Assembly: GCF_000463015.1 (NCBI RefSeq)
Contig: NC_022247.1
Span: forward strand, 5,579,501 to 5,643,500
Origin: Variovorax paradoxus B4
GTDB taxonomy: Bacteria; Pseudomonadota; Gammaproteobacteria; Burkholderiales; Burkholderiaceae_C
Direction: 5' to 3'
DNA length: 64,000 nt
Below, in pieces: positions 1-8,902 of this stretch. Every line of letters begins with the position of its first letter. Position 1 is the stretch's first letter. A program made the position numbers and the translations under genes. The notes beneath the pieces were generated by a model. The model made no database searches, was not told the origin of the DNA, and saw only the letters and a list, made by a program, of their open reading frames with translations.

Positions 1-3000
1 CAATGATGGGCGGCGCGAGGTGGTAGTTGAGCTTGAAATCCTTGCCCATCTGCCCTTCGAACATGCCTTCGACGCGGTCGAGGAAGCTGCGGTCGGTGTG
101 CAGCCGCGCCACCTCGTACTCGTCCTTGTAGGCCATGAGCTTGAACAGGTAGCGGGCCACCGTTTCGGTCAGGGCGGTCTTGCCCAGCGCCGACTCGGCC
201 TGCCGGACCTTGTCCACGAACTGCCGGTATTCGCCGGCATAGGCCGCGTTCTGGTAGCCCGTGAGGAACTCGACCCGGCGCGCCACCAGGCTTTCGACGG
301 TTTCGCGCTTCTTGAACTCGATGACCTGGCCCGGGCGCAGGCGCTTTTGCAGCTCGTCCGGATGGGCGGCCGCCTGGCGGCCCCATGCGAAGGCGGTCTT
401 GTTGTTCTCGACCGCCACCGCGTTGAGTTCGATGGCGCGCATCAGCGACTCGAGCGCCAGCGGGATCCAGCCCTTTTGCCAGGCAAAGCCCAGCAGCATG
501 GGGTTGGCATAGAGGCTGTCGCCCATCAGCGTGGTGGCCGCGGCATCGGCATCGAAGGTGCCGAGCGCATCGGCGCCGATGGCGCGCGCGATCTCGTTCG
601 CGCAGTCGTCCTGCGGATTCACCCAGTTGGCATTGCGCACGAAGGCGGCCGTGGGCGTGCTGTGCGTGTTGAGCGCCACGTGCGTGCGCCCTTCGCGCAT
701 GCGCGCCAGGGTTTCGGCGTTGACGGCCACCAGCGGATCGGCCGCCAGAATCAGGTCGGCCGCGGCGGTGCCGACGCGCGTGGTGCGGATCGCGTCCTGC
801 GATTCGCCGATCAGCGCATGGCTCCAGGTGGCGCCGCCCTTTTGCGCGAGGCCGGCCGCGTCCTGCGTGACGATGCCCTTGCCCTCGATGTGCGCCGCCA
901 TGCCCAGCAGCTGGCCGATGGTGATGACGCCCGTGCCGCCGACGCCGGCCACCACGATGCCCCACACCTGGTCCCGCGCCAGCACCGGCACGGCCGGCTC
1001 GGGCAGCGGGCCCAGTGCGAGCGGCGAATCGGCCTTGTCCCTGGCCTTCTTCTTGAGCTGCCCGCCTTCGACCGTGACGAAGCTGGGGCAGAAGCCCTTG
1101 AGGCAGCTCATGTCCTTGTTGCAGCTGCTCTGGTTGATGGTGCGCTTGCGGCCGAACTCGGTTTCCAGCGGCTCGACCGACAGGCAGTTGCTCTGCACGC
1201 TGCAGTCGCCGCAGCCCTCGCAGACCAGCTCGTTGATGACCACGCGCCTGGCCGGATCGACGGCCGTGCCCCGCTTGCGGCGGCGGCGCTTCTCGGTGGC
1301 GCAGGTCTGGTCGTAGATGATGGCCGTGGTGCCCGAGATCTTGCGGAATTCGAGCTGGACCTCTTCGAGCAGGTCGCGGTGCTTCACCGCCACGTGGTCG
1401 CCGGGGATGTTCACGCCTTCGTACTTCTCGGGCTCGTCGGTGACGACGACGACCTTCTTGGCGCCCTCGGCATGCAGGCTCTCGGCGATCTGCAGCACCG
1501 AGTGGCCCTCGGGCCGCTCGCCGACCTGCTGGCCGCCGGTCATGGCCACGGCGTCGTTGTAGAGGATCTTGTAGGTGATGTTCACGCCGGCCGCGATGCT
1601 CTGCCGGATCGCGAGCAGGCCGCTGTGGAAGTAGGTGCCGTCGCCCAGGTTCGCGAAGATGTGCTGGTCGGTGGTGAAGGGCTGCTGGCCGACCCACGGC
1701 ACACCCTCGCCGCCCATCTGCGTGAAGCCGATGGTGGAGCGGTCCATCCAGGTGGCCATGAAGTGGCAGCCGATGCCGCCCATGGCACGCGAGCCCTCGG
1801 GTACCACGGTGCTGGTGTTGTGCGGGCAGCCCGAGCAGAACCACGGCTGGCGGTCGGCCCCCTGCACGCCGCCCAGCTTGAGCACCTCCATCGAGCGCTC
1901 CTTGGCTTCGAGGATGGCCATCTGGGCGTCGATGCGCGCGCGCATGTCGGCGCCGGCCTGCTCCAGGATGCCGAGCTTGCGCAGGCGCTGCGCAATCGCC
2001 TTGGCGATGAGCGCCGGGTTCAGGTCGGCGTTGGCGCGCAGCAGCGTGTTGGCGGTGGGGTTGGGCATGGCCCATTCGCCGCCGGAGAAATCGCCGTCGA
2101 GCTCGTTGAACTTGCCGAGCACGGTGGGGCGCACGTCGGCGCGCCAGTTGTAGAGCTCTTCCTTCAGCTGGTATTCGATGACCTGGCGTTTTTCTTCCAC
2201 CACCAGGATTTCCTGCAGGCCGGTGGCGAAGTCGCGCGTGAGCTGCGCCTCCAGCGGCCACACCACGCCCACCTTGTGCAGCCGGATGCCCAGCTGGCGG
2301 CAGGTGGCGTCGTCCAGGCCCAGGTCGATCAGGGCCTGGCGGGTGTCGTTGTAGGCCTTGCCGCTGGCCATGATGCCGAAGCGGTCGTTCGGGCCCTCGA
2401 TCACGTTGTGGTTCAGCCGGTTGGCGCGGATGTAGGCGAGCGCGGCATACCACTTGTAGTGCATGAGGCGCGCTTCCTGCTCCAGCGCGTGGTCCGGCCA
2501 GCGGATGTGCAGGCCGCCGGGCGGCATCTGGAAATCGGTGGGAATGACGATCTCGACGCGGTCCGGGTCGATCATGGCCGTGGCGCTCGACTCCACGATT
2601 TCCTGGATCGTCTTCATGCCCGACCAGATGCCCGAGAAGCGGCTCATGGCAAAGGCGTGGATGCCCAGGTCCAGGATTTCCTGCACGTTGGTCGGAAAGA
2701 ACACCGGCGTGCCGCAGGCCTTGAAGATGTGGTCGCTCTGGTGCGCGGCCGTGCTGCTCTTGGAAATGTGGTCGTCGCCCGCCACCGCGATCACGCCGCC
2801 CCATTCGGTGGTGCCCGCCATGTTGGCGTGCTTGAAGACGTCGGAGCAGCGGTCCACGCCCGGGCCCTTGCCGTACCAGATGCCGAAGACGCCGTCGAAC
2901 CTGTTGGTGCCCGCGGGCGAGAAGCCCAGCTGCTGGGTGCCCCAGAGCGCCGTGGCGGCGAGCTCCTCGTTCACGCCGGGCTGGAAGACGATGTTCTGTT

Positions 3001-3247
3001 CCTTCAGGAACTTGCTGGCCTTCCACAGGGCCTGGTCGTAGCCGCCGAGCGGGGAGCCGCGGTAGCCGCTGATGAAGCCCGCGGTGTTCTTGCCGGCCTG
3101 CTTGTCGCGCAGGCGCTGCAGCATCGGCAGCTTGACCAGCGCCTGCACCCCGCTCATGAAGGCCCGGCCGTAGTCGAGGCTGTATTTGTCGTCGAGCGTG
3201 ACGGTTTCCAGCGCGCGGCGAATGTGCTCGGGCAGCGGTGCGTTCAT
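1..3247 (-). CDS. Indolepyruvate ferredoxin oxidoreductase, fused alpha-gamma type (3' end off window)
   Basis: Oxidises aryl-pyruvates (or related 2-oxo acids) to the acyl-CoA, passing electrons to ferredoxin; cytosolic. The visible 1082 residues start with MNAPLPEHIRR and carry, in order, the thiamine-diphosphate region, a CSGCPHN motif near residue 470, a ferredoxin-like cysteine cluster (CEGCGDC near 673, second cysteine group near 707), and the gamma domain opening with GVGGTGV near 764. The gene has no stop before base 1; family members are usually about 1150-1200 residues, so roughly 100 are missing. It is divergent from an Lrp-family gene 180 bp away, the usual arrangement for this enzyme in beta-proteobacteria, so local Lrp control is likely. 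The family is certain; the exact substrate is not. Confidence 0.93.
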   Translation of the reverse strand, partial: MNAPLPEHIRRALETVTLDDKYSLDYGRAFMSGVQALVKLPMLQRLRDKQAGKNTAGFISGYRGSPLGGYDQALWKASKFLKEQNIVFQPGVNEELAATALWGTQQLGFSPAGTNRFDGVFGIWYGKGPGVDRCSDVFKHANMAGTTEWGGVIAVAGDDHISKSSTAAHQSDHIFKACGTPVFFPTNVQEILDLGIHAFAMSRFSGIWSGMKTIQEIVESSATAMIDPDRVEIVIPTDFQMPPGGLHIRWPDHALEQEARLMHYKWYAALAYIRANRLNHNVIEGPNDRFGIMASGKAYNDTRQALIDLGLDDATCRQLGIRLHKVGVVWPLEAQLTRDFATGLQEILVVEEKRQVIEYQLKEELYNWRADVRPTVLGKFNELDGDFSGGEWAMPNPTANTLLRANADLNPALIAKAIAQRLRKLGILEQAGADMRARIDAQMAILEAKERSMEVLKLGGVQGADRQPWFCSGCPHNTSTVVPEGSRAMGGIGCHFMATWMDRSTIGFTQMGGEGVPWVGQQPFTTDQHIFANLGDGTYFHSGLLAIRQSIAAGVNITYKILYNDAVAMTGGQQVGERPEGHSVLQIAESLHAEGAKKVVVVTDEPEKYEGVNIPGDHVAVKHRDLLEEVQLEFRKISGTTAIIYDQTCATEKRRRRKRGTAVDPARRVVINELVCEGCGDCSVQSNCLSVEPLETEFGRKRTINQSSCNKDMSCLKGFCPSFVTVEGGQLKKKARDKADSPLALGPLPEPAVPVLARDQVWGIVVAGVGGTGVITIGQLLGMAAHIEGKGIVTQDAAGLAQKGGATWSHALIGESQDAIRTTRVGTAAADLILAADPLVAVNAETLARMREGRTHVALNTHSTPTAAFVRNANWVNPQDDCANEIARAIGADALGTFDADAAATTLMGDSLYANPMLLGFAWQKGWIPLALESLMRAIELNAVAVENNKTAFAWGRQAAAHPDELQKRLRPGQVIEFKKRETVESLVARRVEFLTGYQNAAYAGEYRQFVDKVRQAESALGKTALTETVARYLFKLMAYKDEYEVARLHTDRSFLDRVEGMFEGQMGKDFKLNYHLAPPII

Positions 3248-3427
3248 GTTTGTCTGTCTCCGTGTGGCAGGGCCGTGTGGGCCTGGCTGATGGGGTGTGG
3301 GTCTGTGCCCGGATAGGGCGCGAGCCCATGATCACGCAAAGTGTATGCCGGGGCACGCGACAGGTGTTTGCGTTCTGTGCCCCAAAAAAGCAGCTTCCAG
3401 GAAGAATCTTGCTTAATATCGCCATCC

Positions 3428-3904
3428 ATGGAAAGCATTGACAAGTTCGACCTCGCAATCCTGCAAGAACTGCAGGCCGACGGCCGCCTCACCAACGCCG
3501 AGCTTGCGCAGCGCGTGGGGCTGTCGGCCGCGCCCTGCTGGCGCCGGGTGCGCGCGCTGGAGGAGGCGGGCTTCATCAAGGGCTACCACGCCGAGATCGA
3601 CCGCCACAAGATAGGGCTGGGCGTGCTCGCTTTCGTGCGCGTGGACACCGAACGCGTCACCAACGACGCCACCCGCAAGCTTGAAGACGCGATCCGCAAG
3701 CTGCCCGAGGTGGTGGCCTGCCACTACATCAGCGGCACCGGCACCTTCGAGCTGCAGGTGGTGGCGCAGGACCTGGACAGCTTCTCGGCCTTCGCGCGCC
3801 AGCACCTCATGAACCTGCCGAACGTGAAAGACCTGCACACCAGCTTCTCGCTGGGCGAGGTGAAAGCCAGCAGCGCCTGGCCGCTCGGGCATCTGGCACG
3901 CTAG
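3428..3904 (+). CDS. Lrp/AsnC family transcriptional regulator
   Basis: A 158-residue Lrp-type regulator: N-terminal winged helix (about residues 5-60, starting DKFDLAILQELQADGR) and a C-terminal RAM ligand-binding and oligomerisation domain (about 65-150). I chose the ATG giving MESIDKFD because that is the family start; the frame stays open upstream to 3341 but that part has no homology-like content. It is divergently placed to the indolepyruvate ferredoxin oxidoreductase, so it probably senses an amino acid or its 2-oxo acid and controls that enzyme and possibly the downstream amino-acid importer. The effector is not known from sequence. Confidence 0.92.
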   Translation: MESIDKFDLAILQELQADGRLTNAELAQRVGLSAAPCWRRVRALEEAGFIKGYHAEIDRHKIGLGVLAFVRVDTERVTNDATRKLEDAIRKLPEVVACHYISGTGTFELQVVAQDLDSFSAFARQHLMNLPNVKDLHTSFSLGEVKASSAWPLGHLAR

Positions 3905-3973
3905 CTGCAACCTAGAATTCCCGCCCGCCCCATACAACACCGCCAGCCGGCGCACCAAGAGGAACAAACTCCC

Positions 3974-4732
3974 ATGAACCCCATCCGCCGCGCCCTGGCG
4001 CTCGGCCTTGCCGCCGCCGCGCTCGCCTTCGGCGCCCAGGCCCAGAACCGCGAACTCACCGTGGCTTCCAGCGCCACCTACGCGCCCTTCGCCTTCGAGA
4101 ACAAGGACAAGCAGATCGTCGGCTTCGACATCGACATCATCAACGCCATTGCCAAGCAGCAGGGCCTGAAGATCAAGGTCGTCAACACGCCGTTCACGGG
4201 CATCTTCGGCGCGCTCAACAACGGCGACGTCGACCTCGTGATCTCGGGCGTCACCATCAACGACAAGCGCAAGCAGAGCTACGACTTCACGCCGCCGTAC
4301 TTCGCGGCCCGCCAGCTGATCGCGCTGCCCAAGAGCAGCACGGTCGCCTCGCTGAAGGACCTGGCCGGCAAGAAGATCGCGGTGGTGAGCGCCTCCACGG
4401 CCGACGACATCGCCTCGCGCGAGTTCGGCAAGACCAACCCCAACATCCGCCGCTTCGAGAGCACGCCGCTCATCATTTCCGAGCTGGCCGGCGGCGGCGT
4501 CGATGCCGCCATGGGCGACAACGGCGTGATCGCCTACCGCGTGGCGCAGAACCCGGAGCTCAAGACGCTCGACGACAAGTCCTTCCCCGAGGAAGGCTTC
4601 GGCATCGTCGTGAAGAAGGGCGACAAGGCGCTGCTCGACAAGCTCACGGCCGGCCTGGCCGCGATCCGCGCGGACGGCAGCTACGCCACGATCTACAAGA
4701 AGTGGTTCAACAAGGACCCGAACGCCCGATGA
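3974..4732 (+). CDS. Amino-acid ABC transporter substrate-binding protein (PAAT family)
   Basis: A 252-residue periplasmic binding protein. Residues 1-23 form a Sec signal peptide ending AFGAQAQ; the mature part starts RELTVASSATYAPFAFENKD and continues with the type II binding fold of the polar amino-acid (HisJ/GlnH/ArtJ) family, including GFDIDIINAIAK and the GDVDLVISGVT hinge motif. It sits 69 bp after the Lrp gene and 32 bp before a matching permease, so the two form one unit. Ligand class (polar or aromatic amino acid) is inferred only; proximity to the aryl-pyruvate enzyme would fit an aromatic amino acid. No ATPase gene accompanies it. Confidence 0.92.
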   Translation: MNPIRRALALGLAAAALAFGAQAQNRELTVASSATYAPFAFENKDKQIVGFDIDIINAIAKQQGLKIKVVNTPFTGIFGALNNGDVDLVISGVTINDKRKQSYDFTPPYFAARQLIALPKSSTVASLKDLAGKKIAVVSASTADDIASREFGKTNPNIRRFESTPLIISELAGGGVDAAMGDNGVIAYRVAQNPELKTLDDKSFPEEGFGIVVKKGDKALLDKLTAGLAAIRADGSYATIYKKWFNKDPNAR

Positions 4733-4764
4733 GCGCGTCCGGCCTGGGCGGGAGGGAGTCGTAG

Positions 4765-5535
4765 ATGGAACAGCCGATCCTGTTGTTCGGATGGTTCCGC
4801 TGGGACATCCTGGTCGAATACAAGGACCTGTTCTGGCAAGGCGCCTGGATGACGCTGCGCATGACGGTGGTGTGCGTGCTGCTGGGCGCGAGCTGGGGCC
4901 TGTGCCTGGCGCTCGCGCGGCTCGCCCGGCCGCGCCATGCGCCCTGGAGCTGGATGGCGCGCTTCTTCCTGCGCTGGCCGGCCACGGTGTACGTGAGCTT
5001 CTTCCGCGGCACGCCGCTGTTCGTGCAGATCCTGCTGATCCACTTTGCGGTGATGCCGGTGTTCATCCACCCGGCGACCGGCCTCCTGATCAGCGGCGAC
5101 CTGGCGCGCGAGCTCAAGCAGGAGCATGGCGCGCTGATCTCCGGCGTGGTGGCGCTCACGCTCAATTCGGCGGCCTACATCTCGGAGGTGTTCCGCGCCG
5201 GCATCCAGTCGATCTCGCGCGGGCAGTTCGATGCCGGCCGCTCGATCGGCTTCACGCCCATGCAGGTGATGCGCTACGTGGTGCTGCCGCAGGCCTTCAG
5301 GCGCATGCTGCCGCCGCTGGGCAACAACGCGATCGCGCTGCTGAAAGACACCTCGCTGGTCTCGGCCATCGGCCTGGCCGAGCTGGCCTATGCCGCGCGC
5401 ACGGTGGCGGGCGCCTATGCGCGCTACTGGGAGCCGTACCTCGCGATCTCGGTGGTGTACTGGGTGATGACGCTCGTGCTCACCACGATGCTGCGGCGGC
5501 TCGAACACCGCCTGGCGCGCAGCGACAGGGGATAG
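4765..5535 (+). CDS. Amino-acid ABC transporter permease (HisM/GlnP type)
   Basis: A 256-residue inner-membrane permease of the polar amino-acid family. An N-terminal helix (about 20-45) is followed by further helices and the conserved cytoplasmic EAA loop near residues 155-190 (GRSIGF then VLPQAFRRMLPPLGN), where the ATPase docks. Residues FRGTPLFVQILL near 77 are the typical PAAT signature. It follows the binding protein by 32 bp. The transporter is incomplete here: a second permease is not obligatory (homodimer possible), but an ATPase is, and none is adjacent, so it must borrow one from elsewhere. Confidence 0.92.
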   Translation: MEQPILLFGWFRWDILVEYKDLFWQGAWMTLRMTVVCVLLGASWGLCLALARLARPRHAPWSWMARFFLRWPATVYVSFFRGTPLFVQILLIHFAVMPVFIHPATGLLISGDLARELKQEHGALISGVVALTLNSAAYISEVFRAGIQSISRGQFDAGRSIGFTPMQVMRYVVLPQAFRRMLPPLGNNAIALLKDTSLVSAIGLAELAYAARTVAGAYARYWEPYLAISVVYWVMTLVLTTMLRRLEHRLARSDRG

Positions 5536-5543
5536 ATCCGCTG

Positions 5544-5564
5544 CGGAAACCGCGCGGTTTTCCG
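5544..5564 (+). terminator. Hairpin after the permease gene
   Basis: Near-perfect inverted repeat CGGAAACCGCG / CGCGGTTTTCCG just after the permease stop at 5535, without a following T run. It may be a weak terminator or mRNA-stabilising hairpin separating the transporter from the MFS gene. Confidence 0.4.
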
Positions 5565-5598
5565 ACCGGCCCTGACGGCATCGGCACAATCGGGCGAC

Positions 5599-7224
5599 AT
5601 GCCACCGATTTCCCCCGAAGAGACACCCATTCCCCCGGCCCGGCCGCAGCCGCCGAAGCTGGCGGCGCTCGAGCCGCTCAGGCTGCCCGTGTTCCGCATG
5701 CTGTGGAGCACCTGGCTCATCGCCAACATCTGCATGTGGATGAACGACGTGGCGGCGGCGTGGATGATGACCTCGCTGACCACCTCGCCGATCTGGGTGG
5801 CGCTGGTGCAGTCGGCCTCCACGCTGCCGGTGTTCCTGCTGGGCCTGCCGAGCGGGGCGCTGGCCGACATCCTCGACCGCCGGCGCTGGCTGGTGGCCAC
5901 CCAGTTCTGGCTGGCGGGCACGGCCATCGTGCTGTGCGCGGCGCTGGCCTTCGACCTGATGACCGCGCCGCTGCTGCTGGCGCTCACCTTCGCCAACGGC
6001 ATCGGGCTGGCGCTGCGCTGGCCGGTGTTCGCGGCCATCGTGCCCGAGCTGGTGCCCCGCCCGCAGCTGCCCGCGGCGCTCGGGCTCAACGGCATTGCGA
6101 TGAACGCCTCGCGCATCGTGGGGCCGCTCACGGCGGGCGTGCTGATCGCGAGTGCGGGCACCGTGTGGGTGTTTGCGCTCAACGCGGTGCTGTCGGTGGC
6201 CTCGGGCTTCGTGGTGCTGCGCTGGCGCCGCGAGCACACGCCCAATCCGCTGGGCCGCGAGAAGCTCATCAGCGCGATGCGCGTGGGCGTGCAGTTCGTC
6301 TGGCAGTCGCATCGCATGCGGGCCGTGCTCTCGCGCATCACGATCTTCTTCTTCCACTCGACCGCCCTGCTCGCCTTGCTGCCGCTCCTGGCGCGCAATC
6401 TCAAGGGCGGCGGGGCCGGCACCTTCACGCTGCTGCTGGCCGCCATGGGCACGGGCGCGATCCTCGCGGTGCTGTTCCTGCCGCGGCTGCGCCAGGCACT
6501 GGGGCGCGACCAGCTGGTGCTGCGCGGCACGGTGCTGCAGTCGCTCGCCACCGCGGTGATGGCCTTTGCGCCCAACGCGTGGGTGGCGGTGCCCGCGATG
6601 TTCTTCGGCGGCATGGCCTGGATCACGGTGGCCAATTCGCTCTCGGTGTCGGCGCAGCTCGCGCTGCCCGACTGGGTGCGCGCGCGCGGCATGTCGACCT
6701 ACCAGATGGCGATCATGGGTGCCAGTGCGATCGGCGCAGCGCTCTGGGGCCAGGTGGCCACGGTCACGGCGCTGAACCTGAGCCTCGCCATCGCCGCCGC
6801 CAGCGGCACCCTGCTGATGCTGGTGGCCCTGCGCTGGGTGACCGACGGCGTCGGCGAAGACGACACCCGTCCCGCCGAAGCGGGCTGGGCGGCCGGCCCG
6901 CCGGCCGAGGCGCCGCAGGAAGACGGCCGCGTGGTGATCATGGTCGAATACCTCATCGAGCCGGCGCGCGCCGCGGCCTTCCACCTCGTGATGCAGCAGA
7001 CGCGCCGCGCGCGCCTGAGCCAGGGCGCCATCGGCTGGGAGCTGCTGCACGACACTGCGCAGCCGAGCCGCTATGTGGAGCAGATCGTCGACGAATCGTG
7101 GACCGACCACCTGCGCCGCTTCAACCGCGCCACGGCCAGCGACATGGTGCTGCGGGAACGCCGGCTCGCGTTCCACGTCGGCGAGACACCGCCGGTGATC
7201 ACGCGCTACATCGTGCGGCGCTGA
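5599..7224 (+). CDS. MFS exporter with C-terminal monooxygenase-like (ABM) extension, MFS_3 family
   Basis: A 541-residue inner-membrane transporter. Residues about 20-420 form a 12-helix major facilitator domain of the MFS_3 (EntS-like) family, with the motif LPSGALADILDRRRWL near residue 85. Residues about 440-541 (from VVIMVEYLIEPARA) form a soluble ferredoxin-like domain resembling antibiotic-biosynthesis monooxygenases; this layout is characteristic of MFS_3 proteins rather than a new fusion. Members export siderophores or toxic small molecules; no substrate can be assigned. The ATG at 5599 lies 63 bp after the permease gene, and the hairpin between them suggests an independent unit. Confidence 0.85.
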   Translation: MPPISPEETPIPPARPQPPKLAALEPLRLPVFRMLWSTWLIANICMWMNDVAAAWMMTSLTTSPIWVALVQSASTLPVFLLGLPSGALADILDRRRWLVATQFWLAGTAIVLCAALAFDLMTAPLLLALTFANGIGLALRWPVFAAIVPELVPRPQLPAALGLNGIAMNASRIVGPLTAGVLIASAGTVWVFALNAVLSVASGFVVLRWRREHTPNPLGREKLISAMRVGVQFVWQSHRMRAVLSRITIFFFHSTALLALLPLLARNLKGGGAGTFTLLLAAMGTGAILAVLFLPRLRQALGRDQLVLRGTVLQSLATAVMAFAPNAWVAVPAMFFGGMAWITVANSLSVSAQLALPDWVRARGMSTYQMAIMGASAIGAALWGQVATVTALNLSLAIAAASGTLLMLVALRWVTDGVGEDDTRPAEAGWAAGPPAEAPQEDGRVVIMVEYLIEPARAAAFHLVMQQTRRARLSQGAIGWELLHDTAQPSRYVEQIVDESWTDHLRRFNRATASDMVLRERRLAFHVGETPPVITRYIVRR

Positions 7225-7239
7225 GCGGCCGCAACGCCT

Positions 7240-7554
7240 TCAGTGGAAGAACTGCAGCCGCGTCAGGAAGGTGTGGCCGCCCTCCGCCGCCATCAGCCCG
7301 ACCAGAACCAGCAGGCACAGGGGCGGCACCAGGATGGCATAGACCAGCGACAGCCGCTCCCAGGCCATGTGCATGAAGACCGCGACGATCAGCCCTGCCT
7401 TCAGCAGCATGAAGGCGACGATCAGGGCCCAGCGCAGATAACTTTCGACATGGAAGTAGTCGACCAGGTACGACATCGTGCTGAGCACGAACAGCAGCCC
7501 CCAGATCTTGAGGTAGAGGCCGATCGGATGCTGCTGGCCTGAGACGGGGTTCAT
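7240..7554 (-). CDS. Cytochrome oxidase subunit IV-like protein (CyoD/COX4 prokaryotic family)
   Basis: A 104-residue protein with three predicted membrane helices (about 17-38, 43-63 and 71-91), the pattern of CyoD and CaaD small subunits of haem-copper oxidases. The start MNPVSGQQHPIG lies 8 bp after the subunit III stop, and it is the last gene of the oxidase operon. It probably stabilises the subunit I/III assembly or the CuB site. The open frame continues upstream into the preceding gene but that is shadow. Its 3' end faces the MFS gene convergently, 15 bp away. Confidence 0.85.
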   Translation of the reverse strand: MNPVSGQQHPIGLYLKIWGLLFVLSTMSYLVDYFHVESYLRWALIVAFMLLKAGLIVAVFMHMAWERLSLVYAILVPPLCLLVLVGLMAAEGGHTFLTRLQFFH

Positions 7555-7562
7555 GGTCGTCC

Positions 7563-8264
7563 TCACCAGAGATAGAACAGCGCGAAGATGAACACCCACA
7601 CCAGGTCCACGAAGTGCCAGTACAGGCCGGCAATCTCGACGATCTGGTAGTTGCCGGCCTTGTCGTAGTCGCCGCGCATCAGCTTGAAGGCCACCGTGAA
7701 CAGGAAGACCACGCCGGCCGACACGTGCAGTCCATGAAAGCCCGTGATCATGAAGAAGGCCGAGCCGAACTGCGCCGCACCCATCGGGTTGCCCCAGGGC
7801 CGCACGCCCTCCTCGAGGATCAGCTTGGACCACTCGAAGGCCTGCATGCCGACGAAGAGTTCGCCGAAGGTCGCGGTCACGAGCATCAGCGCGGCGGCGT
7901 TCACGCGGTCGCCGCGGTAGGCGAAATTGACGGCCATCGCCATCGTGCCGCTGCTGCTGATGAGCACGAAGGTCATGATCGCGATCAGCAGCAGCGGGAT
8001 GTCGGCGCCCCCCACATGGAGCGCGAACACCTCGCTCGGGTTGGGCCACGGCACGGTGGTCGAGACGCGCACCGTCATGTAGCCGGTCAGGAAGCAGCTG
8101 AAGACGAAGGTGTCGCTGAGCAGGAAGATCCACATCATCGCCTTGCCCCACGAGACGTGGAACGCCTGGCGATCGGAAGACCAGTCGGCAATCAGCCCGC
8201 GCCAGCCGCTGGCGGCGAGGGTCGGACTCAAGGGCGTTGCTGCGATCGTTGCGGTGTTGTTCAC
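7563..8264 (-). CDS. coxP: Cytochrome c oxidase subunit III (CoxP-like)
   Basis: A 233-residue membrane protein of the COX3 family, with five predicted helices. WGKAMMWIFLLSDTFVFSCF near residue 40 and the terminal FYLW are typical, as are the EW and GFHGLHV motifs. I chose the GTG start (VNNTATIAA) because a strong GAGGAGG ribosome-binding site lies 8-9 bases before it and no ATG fits. It is the second of two subunit III genes in this operon, as in the coxMNOP oxidases, where CoxO and CoxP are both subunit III homologues. Confidence 0.88.
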   Translation of the reverse strand: MNNTATIAATPLSPTLAASGWRGLIADWSSDRQAFHVSWGKAMMWIFLLSDTFVFSCFLTGYMTVRVSTTVPWPNPSEVFALHVGGADIPLLLIAIMTFVLISSSGTMAMAVNFAYRGDRVNAAALMLVTATFGELFVGMQAFEWSKLILEEGVRPWGNPMGAAQFGSAFFMITGFHGLHVSAGVVFLFTVAFKLMRGDYDKAGNYQIVEIAGLYWHFVDLVWVFIFALFYLW

Positions 8265-8275
8265 GAGATGCCTCC

Positions 8276-8902
8276 TCAGGATGTGCCGCAGATGAAGCGC
8301 GCCACCTCCGGCGTCACCCAGCCCAGCAGCGCGAACAGCACCAGCCACACCGCCAGCATGAAGTGCCAGTAGCGCGCACACAGCGCGATGCGCCATGCGG
8401 CCCTGGCCGGATCGGGCCACGCGGCGTTCGCCATCCAGGCCCACCCGACCAGCCCGCCCGCCAGGTGGAGCCCGTGCATGGCGGTCAACAGATAGAAGAA
8501 GCTGCCCGCCGGATTGCCGGCCGGCATCACCTGCGCGCTCAGCAGCGCCTGCCAGGCCCAAAGCTGCGCGCCCAGGAAGCCCACCGCGCAGAGGCCGCCC
8601 GCCAGCAGCAGGCGACGGGCCCGCATCGGGCCGGGACGGCGCGATGCGCCACCGGCCCATTGCAGCGCCACGCTGCCGGCCACGAGCAGCGCCGAGCTGA
8701 GCCAGAGCTGCCACGGCAGCGCGATCGTCATCGAATCGTCACCGCTCATGCGCACCACGTAGGCCACGATGAAGAGGGAAAACAGCGCGATGGCCACGCC
8801 CATGAAGACCCACAGGCCGATGCTGGCCGCGCTCGCGTGGGCATCGCGAGGACGGCCGCCGCGGTCGGCACCGCGGGCGCTCAAGGCAGTGGCTGCGCTC
8901 AT
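8276..8902 (-). CDS. coxO: Cytochrome c oxidase subunit III-like protein (CoxO-like)
   Basis: A 208-residue COX3-family protein distinct from the one downstream. Five helices are predicted; AMHGLHLAGGLVGWAWMA near residue 140 carries the HG.H signature and RYWHFMLAVWLVLFALLG forms the last helix. The ATG at 8902 overlaps the TGA of the subunit I gene by 4 bp (ATGA), implying translational coupling, and the next subunit III gene starts 11 bp after its stop. Two subunit III paralogues side by side are the hallmark of the alternative coxMNOP-type oxidases; the separate role of each is not established. Confidence 0.85.
   Translation of the reverse strand: MSAATALSARGADRGGRPRDAHASAASIGLWVFMGVAIALFSLFIVAYVVRMSGDDSMTIALPWQLWLSSALLVAGSVALQWAGGASRRPGPMRARRLLLAGGLCAVGFLGAQLWAWQALLSAQVMPAGNPAGSFFYLLTAMHGLHLAGGLVGWAWMANAAWPDPARAAWRIALCARYWHFMLAVWLVLFALLGWVTPEVARFICGTS

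Noticed and set aside
20..3316. 1098-codon plus-strand open frame
   Set aside because: It is the antisense shadow of the indolepyruvate ferredoxin oxidoreductase; its translation is low-complexity (H, R, A, V, G, L rich), as expected for the reverse strand of GC-rich DNA.
4693..7176. 827-codon minus-strand open frame
   Set aside because: Shadow of the permease and MFS genes; the H- and R-rich translation is not protein-like.
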